The notes under the pieces are model-generated. The model was not told the DNA's origin. It saw only the letters and a list, made by a program, of their open reading frames with translations, and ran no database searches. From a virus, in IMG/VR virus record IMGVR_UViG_3300044511_000043, positions 1-21,210 of that record: DNA of 21,210 bases; one strand, 5' to 3'. The first letter of the stretch is position 1. Each line of letters opens with the position of its first letter. Positions 6,112-12,100 of this stretch are shown here, piece by piece. Both the position numbers and the translations under genes were made by a program.

Positions 6112-6416
6112 CAACGACAAAAGAAAAGACCACGGCGGAATACGCGACGTGTTCGGGCTTGGAGCGTCTGCACACGCTGAGGGCTCTACCGGAAGACATC
6201 GCCCTTATTCGCGATCAAAACCCGCGGCAACGGGAACTCCATGACGGGCGTCCGGTTGTTGGCTGGCCTAAATGGGCAAAGGATGACCTCCGAAGCGTCA
6301 TCCGCTACCGTTTGGCCCTCACTGGCGGCGATGTGTCTGCGTGGGCTCCAGTTCCGTTGGCGTATTCTGGCTCTGTGTCAGAAGTCGAAGGAAATTCAAA
6401 CCACAAACTACCATGA
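6108..6416 (+). CDS. Hypothetical protein, 102 aa
   Basis: Starts MTTTKEKTTAEYATCSGLER by ATGA overlap with the preceding gene. The middle is basic and tryptophan-containing (VVGWPKWAKDDLRSVIRYRL). The tail from about residue 80 (APVPLAYSGSVSEVEGNSNH) is low in structure. I recognise no family. Just after its stop, sequence homologous to the MT-A70 gene begins. The ORF could therefore have been altered at its 3' end by the event that created the remnant. Confidence 0.45.
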   Translation: MTTTKEKTTAEYATCSGLERLHTLRALPEDIALIRDQNPRQRELHDGRPVVGWPKWAKDDLRSVIRYRLALTGGDVSAWAPVPLAYSGSVSEVEGNSNHKLP

Positions 6417-6540
6417 GTTCTGCGGCACGGTTAGGTGCAAAGACCATCTGCCCGCAGGAAGCGCCACGGATGGGCTTCATGGGGCAACGAAATCACCCCG
6501 GATGTGGAAATCCATTCGCCGCAGAACGCACAAGCTGAAT
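6417..6540 (+). pseudogene. Internally deleted, frameshifted MT-A70 methyltransferase remnant
   Basis: GTTCTGCGGCACGGT at 6417-6431 is identical to 3763-3777 in the MT-A70 gene, and AAGACCATC matches again at the same spacing. At about 6449 the sequence jumps to the gene's last part: in another frame 6450 onward reads ARRKRHGWASWGNEITPDVE and then SPQNAQAE, matching ARRQRIGWDSWGNE...PQNA. The catalytic domain and HTH insert are missing and the halves are out of frame. It ends in attC-like site 5. A 41-codon ORF at 6413-6538 is only a by-product. Confidence 0.75.
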
Positions 6541-6578
6541 CACACCATTCGAGCGTTGATTCCAGTGCCTTGTTCGTC
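6521..6578 (-). other. attC-like integron recombination site 5
   Basis: Left R box GCAGAAC (6521-6527), right R box GTTCGTC (6572-6578), pairing over GAAC/GTTC. The stem GAATCA pairs with TGATTC, with flanking CT/AG pairs and two extrahelical bases on the right arm six pairs apart. Site length is 58 bases. R-box outer pairs are imperfect, so it is slightly weaker than sites 2-4. Confidence 0.72.
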
Positions 6579-6618
6579 CCCGTTTCGACTGACTGCGCAA
6601 AATAAAATAAATTGCGTA

Positions 6619-6647
6619 TTGACACAATTAGCAGCCCATGCAATACT
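6619..6647 (+). promoter_or_regulatory. Putative sigma-70-type promoter inside a cassette
   Basis: TTGACA (6619-6624), 17-base spacer, AATACT (6642-6647), preceded by TGC giving an extended -10. It is 67 bases upstream of the 6714 gene and just downstream of attC-like site 5, in an AT-rich stretch. Only the sequence match supports it. Confidence 0.45.
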
Positions 6648-6713
6648 CACCTCGTTCCACAAAGGAACAACGTCCCGGCGTCTCCGGCACAACTCAGCAT
6701 AGAATACAAGCTC

Positions 6714-7277
6714 ATGAACACCACACCAGACAACCGACTCATTAACGCAACTTCCTTGACCTTCGCGCTGCGCGACAAGCTCTCTAACAGAGCCGCAAGC
6801 TGGGCGGCTGTCGAAATATGTAAAGCCTGGGGGTTGCCATTCAATGGCGGGCGCGCGCAAAAACACAAGGAACATGTCGCTAAGTATGGACCCCAGGGAA
6901 GCGGTAAAGCCAGAGCCGTGGTCGAGCATTGCGTGAAGCTGCGCAAGCCGCGCACTCTCGAACGTTTCGCCGAACAGTTGGAGACCTTTGCTGACCGTCC
7001 ACGCGGTAACGGAACTGTAGAGCACAAAGTCGCTGCCTACATTATAGCAGATGACGGTTGGACCGGAGAAGCGGGTGGGTTTGCCAGCATTCCAATGTCT
7101 ATTTATTGCGCACATTCAGACGACTCAAGCCTCGCCGCGCCAGCGGCAGAGTTGCTAGACTTCACTCAACTTCAGGAGTTCATGTGCCACTGCCCAGGAG
7201 CAAATGGAGAAACGCTTATCTGGTTTCGCTCGGCTGGCGACATGCGCATTGGAGACGGTTTTGGAATTACCAAGTAG
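6714..7277 (+). CDS. Hypothetical protein, 187 aa
   Basis: ATG 6714 is preferred to the upstream in-frame codon at 6612 because it follows the putative promoter. The N-terminal half is basic and helical (ALRDKLSNRAASWAAVEICK, later GGRAQKHKEHVAKYGPQGSG), suggesting nucleic-acid contact. The second half is more acidic (YIIADDGWTGEAGGF; AHSDDSSLAAPAAELLDFTQ) and ends with ETLIWFRSAGDMRIGDGFGI. I recognise no family, catalytic motif, signal peptide or membrane segment. It is followed closely by an RHH-like gene (ATG two bases after the stop). Confidence 0.6.
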   Translation: MNTTPDNRLINATSLTFALRDKLSNRAASWAAVEICKAWGLPFNGGRAQKHKEHVAKYGPQGSGKARAVVEHCVKLRKPRTLERFAEQLETFADRPRGNGTVEHKVAAYIIADDGWTGEAGGFASIPMSIYCAHSDDSSLAAPAAELLDFTQLQEFMCHCPGANGETLIWFRSAGDMRIGDGFGITK

Positions 7278-7279
7278 GA

Positions 7280-7504
7280 ATGAACTCAGAACCAACACGC
7301 GGAGCGCCTCCAAAACGGGGCGCTACCGCCTCTGCCGTCATAAATGTTCGCGTCGATGCGGACCGCAAAAACCATTACACTCGCTTCGCAAAAAAGCGCC
7401 GTGATGGCGACAAGACACTCGCTGGCCTCGTGATCGATACGCTCGATGCGGCGACTGGCTACCGCGAGGCGGCTAACGTCCCGGATCAGATACGCGAGGA
7501 CTAA
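7280..7504 (+). CDS. Ribbon-helix-helix-like small protein
   Basis: 74 aa from ATG 7280, with TAGGA just upstream. The pattern INVRVDADRKNHYTRFAKKR, then KTLAGLVIDTLDAA, resembles a beta-strand plus two helices of the Arc/MetJ (RHH) fold. Such proteins act as dimeric DNA-binding regulators or antitoxins. The N-terminal 18 residues (MNSEPTRGAPPKRGATAS) look disordered and basic. Its start is two bases from the previous stop, so co-expression with the 187-aa protein is likely. Whether it represses the promoter at 6619 is not shown. Confidence 0.55.
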   Translation: MNSEPTRGAPPKRGATASAVINVRVDADRKNHYTRFAKKRRDGDKTLAGLVIDTLDAATGYREAANVPDQIRED

Positions 7505-7507
7505 AAT

Positions 7508-7756
7508 ATGGAAAACACGACAGACGATCTGCGAGCGTTATCTGCATCCGGTTTGTTCGGCCCCGTTGGACGCCATCCGTGGGTCAATGAAGCCGGGATA
7601 GTGGACGCCGCAAAGGCCGGAACCTGGGTAGCAAACATCATCCTCATGGCAGGAGGATCGCCAAAGACTGCCTTCGCTTGTGCGCTTGAAGTGGCGACAG
7701 ACATCACTGACAACCCCGCCAAGTTCAAAGACTTTGCGCCTTGGCCGAACGCATAA
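7508..7756 (+). CDS. Hypothetical protein, 82 aa
   Basis: Good Shine-Dalgarno (GAGGA) upstream of ATG 7508. Sequence features are LFGPVGRHPWVNEAG, then the mildly hydrophobic helix WVANIILMAGGSPKTAFACA and DNPAKFKDFAPWPNA. The helix is amphipathic rather than a convincing membrane span. The ORF ends with WPNA and a TAA inside attC-like site 6. It is the third gene of the cassette that has its own promoter. No family recognised. Confidence 0.6.
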   Translation: MENTTDDLRALSASGLFGPVGRHPWVNEAGIVDAAKAGTWVANIILMAGGSPKTAFACALEVATDITDNPAKFKDFAPWPNA

Positions 7757-7831
7757 GCTCATGGACGCCGACCTATTCACTCCGATTCAAGATGGACGCT
7801 CATCGGCGTTCCATGCAGCGACTTGTTCGCG
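7744..7831 (-). other. attC-like integron recombination site 6
   Basis: R boxes GCCGAAC (7744-7750) and GTTCGCG (7825-7831) pair over CGAAC. The stem GCT-CATGGA-CGCCGA pairs with TCGGCG-T-TCCATG-C-AGC: two extrahelical bases on the right arm exactly six pairs apart. Read on the minus strand it begins GCGAACAAGTCGCTGCA and ends GCTTATGCGTTCGGC, the arrangement of classic attC sites. It is the best match of the set. Confidence 0.88.
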
Positions 7832-8480
7832 GTTGGAGTCTGTGCGGATGGGCCGAGATTCAGAACTCTTAGATGACATGCTGGACTTCTACGCTCCCGC
7901 CGCAAAACGGATCATAGACGTGTGCTGCAATCGGCGGAAGATGTGGAAGGGAACGCGATGGGGCAGCGAGGTGACGTGCTACGACATCAACCCCGAAGTG
8001 ATGCCCGACGTGGTGACAGGGTGGCATGAACTACCCGACCCTGACGGATCGGTGGACGTGCTATGCTACGACCCGCCGCACCTGCCAGCCGCCGCCGCAA
8101 CTCAGGCAAGCCTCAAGCAATACGTCACCGACTACGGGCTGGAGCAAACCTGCGGAGGCGACAATGTGGCCGCGCTGCATCTGCCGTTCCTGGCCGAAGC
8201 GAAGCGAGTGCTCCGCCCCGATGGTCTGATCTTCGCCAAGATCAAGGACTACATCCACAATCACCGCTACCAGTGGAATCTGGAATACTTCAACGCTGCC
8301 GTGCGTGCTGTCGGGCTGACACCGTGCGACCTGATAATCAAACGTGACCCGTGCGGCGGGAATCTCAAGAGTGGCCGATGGAAGACGGCACACCACGCCA
8401 AGAACTGCCACTGCTATTGGGTAGTGGTCAGGAATGGGCGTTGCGAACCGCGCACAGTTTCTTCCGCGAACAAGGATTAG
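7761..8480 (+). CDS. Predicted SAM-dependent methyltransferase (probable DNA or small-molecule target)
   Basis: 239 aa from ATG 7761 inside attC-like site 6, or 210 aa from ATG 7848 just after it; the latter keeps the whole domain. IIDVCCNRRKMWKGTRWGSE is a motif-I-like SAM loop. VTCYDINPEVMPDVVTGWHE, then LPDPDGSVDVLCYDPPHLP supplies a DPPH in the motif-IV position. FLAEAKRVLRPDGLIFAKIK is the typical Rossmann strand 5 region. It resembles phage class I methyltransferases with a DPPHL motif. Substrate is uncertain. The C-terminal SANKD has an Asn codon within GCGAAC, hinting at one more degenerate site. Confidence 0.72.
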   Translation: MDADLFTPIQDGRSSAFHAATCSRLESVRMGRDSELLDDMLDFYAPAAKRIIDVCCNRRKMWKGTRWGSEVTCYDINPEVMPDVVTGWHELPDPDGSVDVLCYDPPHLPAAAATQASLKQYVTDYGLEQTCGGDNVAALHLPFLAEAKRVLRPDGLIFAKIKDYIHNHRYQWNLEYFNAAVRAVGLTPCDLIIKRDPCGGNLKSGRWKTAHHAKNCHCYWVVVRNGRCEPRTVSSANKD

Positions 8481-8491
8481 CCACAATAAAC

Positions 8492-8516
8492 TATGGACGA
8501 ATCCGATTCGTCCATA
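8492..8516. repeat. Perfect 11-bp inverted repeat (hairpin)
   Basis: TATGGACGAAT (8492-8502), three-base loop CCG, ATTCGTCCATA (8506-8516). There is no T-run after it, so an intrinsic terminator is possible but not typical. It lies just after the last accessory gene. Confidence 0.8.
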
Positions 8517-8524
8517 TTCAGCCA

Positions 8525-8566
8525 TGAGCGCTTGATATTATTTGCGCTCACACTAAATTAGTGTGA
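8525..8566. promoter_or_regulatory. Two overlapping palindromes at a putative late promoter
   Basis: TGAGCGC (8525-8531) pairs with GCGCTCA (8544-8550). TCACACTAAATTAGTGTGA (8548-8566) is a perfect palindrome about a central A. They share TCA, so the two hairpins exclude each other. A weak promoter, TTGATA (8532-8537), 16-base spacer, TAAATT (8554-8559), overlaps them. This suggests an operator controlling the virion module. Confidence 0.45.
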
Positions 8567-8577
8567 CGACTGATACC

Positions 8578-8955
8578 ATGCCTAAACTCAACCAACGTCA
8601 GCTATTATTTTGCGAGGCACTGCTTGCCGGTGCTTCGCAGGCTGAGGCCTATCGGCGCGCTGGTTACTCGCCTGTTCGAGCCGAGTCGAAGGCTGCTGAG
8701 CTAGTGCGAACCCCTGCTGTTTCAAGCTATTTATCCGCAAAGAGGGCAAAGAGCGAACAAGCTGGCGAGTTCTTGCGAGAAGATGCTTTGCGACTGCTGC
8801 ACCATTTGGCCACATCTGGCGACACGTCTAGCAGTCGCGTTGCTGCCATTGCTCAAGCTGCGAAAATGCAGGGCTGGAACGCTGCCGAGAAGCAAGAGCA
8901 TAGCGTCTCTGACAACTTGGCCGCTCTTCTCGCCAAAGTGCGAGGCCGGGCATGA
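8578..8955 (+). CDS. Terminase small subunit
   Basis: 125 aa from ATG 8578. A GTG at 8563 would add five residues but lies inside the palindrome. LNQRQLLFCEALLAGASQAE, then AYRRAGYS (4-31) and LVRTPAVSSYLSAKRAKS match the Terminase_2 (PF03592) N-terminal HTH, which recognises phage DNA. LLHHLATSGDTSSSRVAAIA and QAAKMQGWN form the usual oligomerisation region. In the packaging complex it selects the pac/cos site and passes DNA to the large subunit, whose ATG overlaps this stop (ATGA). Confidence 0.85.
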   Translation: MPKLNQRQLLFCEALLAGASQAEAYRRAGYSPVRAESKAAELVRTPAVSSYLSAKRAKSEQAGEFLREDALRLLHHLATSGDTSSSRVAAIAQAAKMQGWNAAEKQEHSVSDNLAALLAKVRGRA

Positions 8956-10574
8956 TCACGGCAGCGGAGAGGGCTGAATGGGATCGTAGGTCCGCCAAGG
9001 ACAGACCTGACGCTGAGGCACTAGCGGACCCGCTTTGGCGTCTGGCGTGGCTCTACACGTGCAAGCACGGCGCAAAAATGGTGCCTTTTCGTCCGACTGA
9101 AGAGCAGGTCGAAGTGATCATTTGCATCCACTTGAGAGGCTGGCGCAAGCTCATAATACCCAAAGCGAGACAGCTCGGTATGAGCACGGTTCTAGCCCTG
9201 ATATGCCTGGACATGTGCCTCCACATTGCCGGGTTTAAGGCCGCGCTGGTGGACAAGACGGCAGCGGACGCTGCCACAAAGCTCGACGAGAAAATTGAAC
9301 AGGTCTGGAATGGGCTACCGGAAGAGTATCGAGCCGCATACACCACGCCGAAGGGGTATGCACCTGGGGGCATGGCTTGGAAGGTTGGCGAGGACGATGT
9401 GAGCGTTTTTGAAGCGGGTGCTGGCTTTCGTGGCGGAACGCTGCAATTCGCGTGGATTAGTGAATGGGGATGGATTCAGGCGAATGACGCCAGCCGCTCG
9501 AATGAAATTCTAACCGGGACGCTGCCAGCCGCAGAGCTTGGCATCACAGTGGTCGAAACAACTTGGGCAGGCGGTAAGTCTGGCGACGTGTGGACTCTGG
9601 TTGAAGAAGCTTTGAACACGCATGAAGCGGAAAAGGGGCCGGATAGCTGGCGCATCCTTTTCTTTGGCTGGCATTCGTGCTCGGCTTACACTACCGAACA
9701 CGGCTACGTTGACGACGCCAGCGCGGAGCTACTGGCCAAGACTGAGGCAAAGCTTGACTTCACGTTCACTGATGGTCAAAGGCGTTGGTATGCGGCGCAA
9801 CGTCGCAAATACAAGCGCCAGATTTTCGGCGAGTATCCCAGCACGCTCGACGAGTGTTGGTATGCGCCTGTGGAGGGCAGCATTTACGGCGAGGAACTGG
9901 ACATGCTACGCACGGCTGGAAGGCTTTGCGCCCGTCCAGCCCTGCTGAATCATTTGCCTTTGTTCACATGGTCAGACTTGGGCATAAGAGACACCGGCAT
10001 CTTGCTCCTGGCGCAACCTGCTGGAACTGATATCCATGTTCTCGACTACCACGCCGCAGAGGGCGAGCCTGCGAGCTATTGGGCAGGCGCGATAATGCGA
10101 TGGGAACAGGAATACAAAGTCATTATGAGGCATTTTTTGCCACACGATGCAAACAGGCGGAGCCTGAATGACGCTGCGAGCTACGTCGAAACGCTGGCAA
10201 AGCTGGGCATTAAGAACACCGAAGTCTTGCCAATGACTCACACGGTATGGTGGGGCATTGGCCTTTTGCGTGACATGCTGCCGCGAATGGCCTTTCATGA
10301 ACGCTGCTCACAGCCTTGGAAAGATGGCACCGGCAAAGAGCGAATGAGCTTGGTTGCTGCCCTGGAAGTCTATCGTAAGCGGACCAATTCCAGCGGCAAA
10401 GTCGTCAATGACGAGCCATTGCACGACGAGGCGAGCAATTACGCTGATGCCGTGCGCTACTTAGCCGAAAGCCTCGCCCGTGGTGTGGTGCCCACGTCTG
10501 AGAAAATCGGGCGAGACGCGGGACGCGACAAGGCAAGGGCAAGGCTAAAAGCGACGATGCAAGTTGGCGGTTGA
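8952..10574 (+). CDS. Terminase large subunit
   Basis: 540 aa, normal length. The ATPase domain has the Walker-A-like KARQLGMST (71-79), Walker B with catalytic Glu FAWISEWG (167-173), and coupling motif VETTW (201-205). The RNase H-like nuclease carries TWSDLG (D342), PHDANRR (D399) and DEASNYADAVRY (about 492-503), the expected acidic triad. It cuts concatemeric DNA and pumps it into the prohead through the portal. The start overlaps the small-subunit stop by ATGA. The portal gene that usually follows is absent. Confidence 0.93.
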   Translation: MITAAERAEWDRRSAKDRPDAEALADPLWRLAWLYTCKHGAKMVPFRPTEEQVEVIICIHLRGWRKLIIPKARQLGMSTVLALICLDMCLHIAGFKAALVDKTAADAATKLDEKIEQVWNGLPEEYRAAYTTPKGYAPGGMAWKVGEDDVSVFEAGAGFRGGTLQFAWISEWGWIQANDASRSNEILTGTLPAAELGITVVETTWAGGKSGDVWTLVEEALNTHEAEKGPDSWRILFFGWHSCSAYTTEHGYVDDASAELLAKTEAKLDFTFTDGQRRWYAAQRRKYKRQIFGEYPSTLDECWYAPVEGSIYGEELDMLRTAGRLCARPALLNHLPLFTWSDLGIRDTGILLLAQPAGTDIHVLDYHAAEGEPASYWAGAIMRWEQEYKVIMRHFLPHDANRRSLNDAASYVETLAKLGIKNTEVLPMTHTVWWGIGLLRDMLPRMAFHERCSQPWKDGTGKERMSLVAALEVYRKRTNSSGKVVNDEPLHDEASNYADAVRYLAESLARGVVPTSEKIGRDAGRDKARARLKATMQVGG

Positions 10575-10598
10575 CATATCGACTAATATCGTCATAGT
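10571..10598 (+). promoter_or_regulatory. Putative promoter upstream of the capsid gene
   Basis: TTGACA (10571-10576), 16-base spacer, CATAGT (10593-10598), overlapping the end of the large terminase gene. It would give a leader of about 135 bases before the capsid ATG. Consensus match only. Confidence 0.35.
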
Positions 10599-10612
10599 TG
10601 CCACGTCGACCC

Positions 10613-10675
10613 GGCCCGCAAGGCTTACCGGAGTTGATCGCCAGCGAACTGTGACAGGCCCGTAAGGCTTACCGG
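10613..10675 (+). repeat. 19-bp direct repeats in the capsid leader
   Basis: GGCCCGCAAGGCTTACCGG (10613-10631) recurs as GGCCCGTAAGGCTTACCGG (10657-10675), one mismatch, 44 bases apart. They lie in the 167-base gap between large terminase and capsid, which has no gene. They could belong to a structured leader, be a protein-binding site, or mark a deletion scar. Confidence 0.85.
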
Positions 10676-10741
10676 CAGAGGCGAAGTCAGTAGAAGGCCA
10701 CTAGCGAGGCCGGATACACAAACTTCCATCACTCTACCGCT

Positions 10742-11611
10742 ATGCCCATTGAAAGTCACTATACTACGCAGTTTTCAACCAACTGGATTCATCGCATCCA
10801 GCAGACCAAGCAACGCCTTGGCGCTTTTATCGAGTGGGACAACTTTGACGGCGAGCGCAAACGCTATGACCGTATCGGCTCCATGTCGAGCCAGGCAAAG
10901 ACCGAACGCAACGCGCCTACGCCGATTCAAGAAGCGTCTTTCGATAGCCGCTGGGCTGTTCGTCAAGAATTCAACATGGGCAATATCCTCGACAAGAAGG
11001 ATTCCAAAAAGCTCGGTCAACTTGTCCTCCCGACAAGCGACTACGTGAAGCAGCACGCCAACGAATATCATCGCAATTGTGATGATGTGATGTGGAAAGC
11101 TGCCCTTGCCGCTGTGCCTACCGGCAAGGATGGTTCTGGCTCGTCTGCTCTGCCGGAAGCGCAAAAGGTGGCGCATGGGTCCAAGAATCTCAACGTCGCC
11201 AAGCTCATTCAGATCAACGAAATTTTTGACGACGCTGACTTGGAAGACGAAGCGCCCCGCGTCATGCTGGTGACTGCTAAGCAGCTTTCGAGCCTTCTGA
11301 GCACTACCAAAGTCACAAGTGCCGATTACGCCGCCGTGAAGGCTCTGGTGAACGGAACCATTGATACCTTCATGGGCTTCAAGTTTGTGAAGATCAAGCG
11401 ACTTCCGAAGACCGGCAACATTCGCACGTGTGTTGCCTTCGCCAAGGGCTCCATTCGCGGTTTCATGGGCGCGAAAGAGACTGACATCGCGGAGCGCAAA
11501 GACCTGTCCAACGCCATTCAGATTTATTCTGAATGGGACCTCGGCGCAGTGCGCGTTCACGACGAGAGCGTTGTTTCTTTCGAGTGCGACGAATCTGTGA
11601 CCGGCGATTAA
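10742..11611 (+). CDS. Major capsid protein
   Basis: 289 aa. Position after the terminase, size, and segments HYTTQFSTNWIHRIQQTKQR (6-25), a viral-capsid-like N-terminus, DDVMWKAALA, LIQINEIFDDADLEDEAPRV (about 155-174) and VTAKQLSSLLSTTKVTSADY identify a short phage capsid protein of the HK97-like 'phage capsid protein' type. IRGFMGAKETDIAERKDLSN near the end is typical. It forms the icosahedral shell. No Shine-Dalgarno precedes ATG 10742, which is odd for the most abundant virion protein. No separate scaffold gene is visible. Confidence 0.82.
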   Translation: MPIESHYTTQFSTNWIHRIQQTKQRLGAFIEWDNFDGERKRYDRIGSMSSQAKTERNAPTPIQEASFDSRWAVRQEFNMGNILDKKDSKKLGQLVLPTSDYVKQHANEYHRNCDDVMWKAALAAVPTGKDGSGSSALPEAQKVAHGSKNLNVAKLIQINEIFDDADLEDEAPRVMLVTAKQLSSLLSTTKVTSADYAAVKALVNGTIDTFMGFKFVKIKRLPKTGNIRTCVAFAKGSIRGFMGAKETDIAERKDLSNAIQIYSEWDLGAVRVHDESVVSFECDESVTGD

Positions 11612-11630
11612 ACCCAAACTCTGAATTACT

Positions 11631-12080
11631 ATGCCTACTACCAAGTCAACCCATTACACAGCACAAGAAGCTGCGGAGCTTGACAGCTCCAAGCTTGTCA
11701 GTCCATCCGGCAGTCTGGAGTTTCGCCAGATTGTATATCCGCTTGTTGGAACCGAAGCAGCGAATGACATCATCAAGCTTGCCAGGCTGCCCATTGGAAC
11801 CACGATCATCCCGGCGCTCTGCTCGGTGCTGTGCGAAGACCCAGGCACTACGCTGACTCTGGATATTGGGACGGCAGAAGACACGGACGGCCTGGCAGAT
11901 GGAATCGTTCTTTCCGCTGGAGGTCTGGTAAACTTCTGCTCTGGCACCGTTCCGGCGTTTGGCCTCACCAAGACGCCAATCGCTTCGCGTGACCTCCAGG
12001 CAGTCGTTGCCAGCGCCAACACGCTGACCGCAGGCGCGAAGCTGGTGTTCAACCTCGCCTACACGCCAGCCCGCTACTAG
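11631..12080 (+). CDS. Small head protein (probable decoration or head-stabilising protein)
   Basis: 149 aa, mostly predicted beta: LPIGTTIIPALCSVLCEDPG, then TTLTLDIGTAEDTDGLADGI, VLSAGGLVNFCSG and TAGAKLVFNLAYTPARY. Phages with this capsid type often carry a protein of this pattern (LTLDIGD..DxDRYADGI...AGAKI) straight after the capsid gene. Its exact role is not certain; a decoration or head-fibre-like role is inferred from position. The start lacks a Shine-Dalgarno. A hairpin terminator follows the gene, so capsid and this protein probably share a strong transcript. Confidence 0.6.
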   Translation: MPTTKSTHYTAQEAAELDSSKLVSPSGSLEFRQIVYPLVGTEAANDIIKLARLPIGTTIIPALCSVLCEDPGTTLTLDIGTAEDTDGLADGIVLSAGGLVNFCSGTVPAFGLTKTPIASRDLQAVVASANTLTAGAKLVFNLAYTPARY

Positions 12081-12100
12081 TCCGCTTCAACCATCATTCG

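Larger units (their letters stand above)
2222..7831. mobile_element. Candidate phage-borne gene-cassette array (attC cluster without integrase)
   Basis: Six complete attC-like sites and four half-sites share the ungapped left-arm pattern AACGCNNNNNGCTSANNNA (with minor deviations). They delimit modules of one to three short genes: MT-A70; beta-class methyltransferase; Dam; small proteins; deleted MT-A70; and a three-gene module with its own promoter. This is the organisation of integron cassettes. No tyrosine recombinase/IntI is present in the window. The outer limits are approximate, and the 2222-3671 part rests only on half-sites. Confidence 0.62.

Noticed and set aside
6413-6538. 41-codon ORF as a real small gene
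   Set aside because: It is explained by homology to the MT-A70 gene with an internal deletion and frame change.
8465-8516. A seventh complete attC-like site at the end of the last methyltransferase gene
   Set aside because: CGCGAAC is present and in frame, and a perfect hairpin follows. But the spacer lacks the GC pattern and no right R box or L-box pairing was found.
10775-11644. 289-codon open frame on the minus strand opposite the capsid gene
   Set aside because: It mirrors the capsid gene almost base for base, has no recognisable domain and no start signal.
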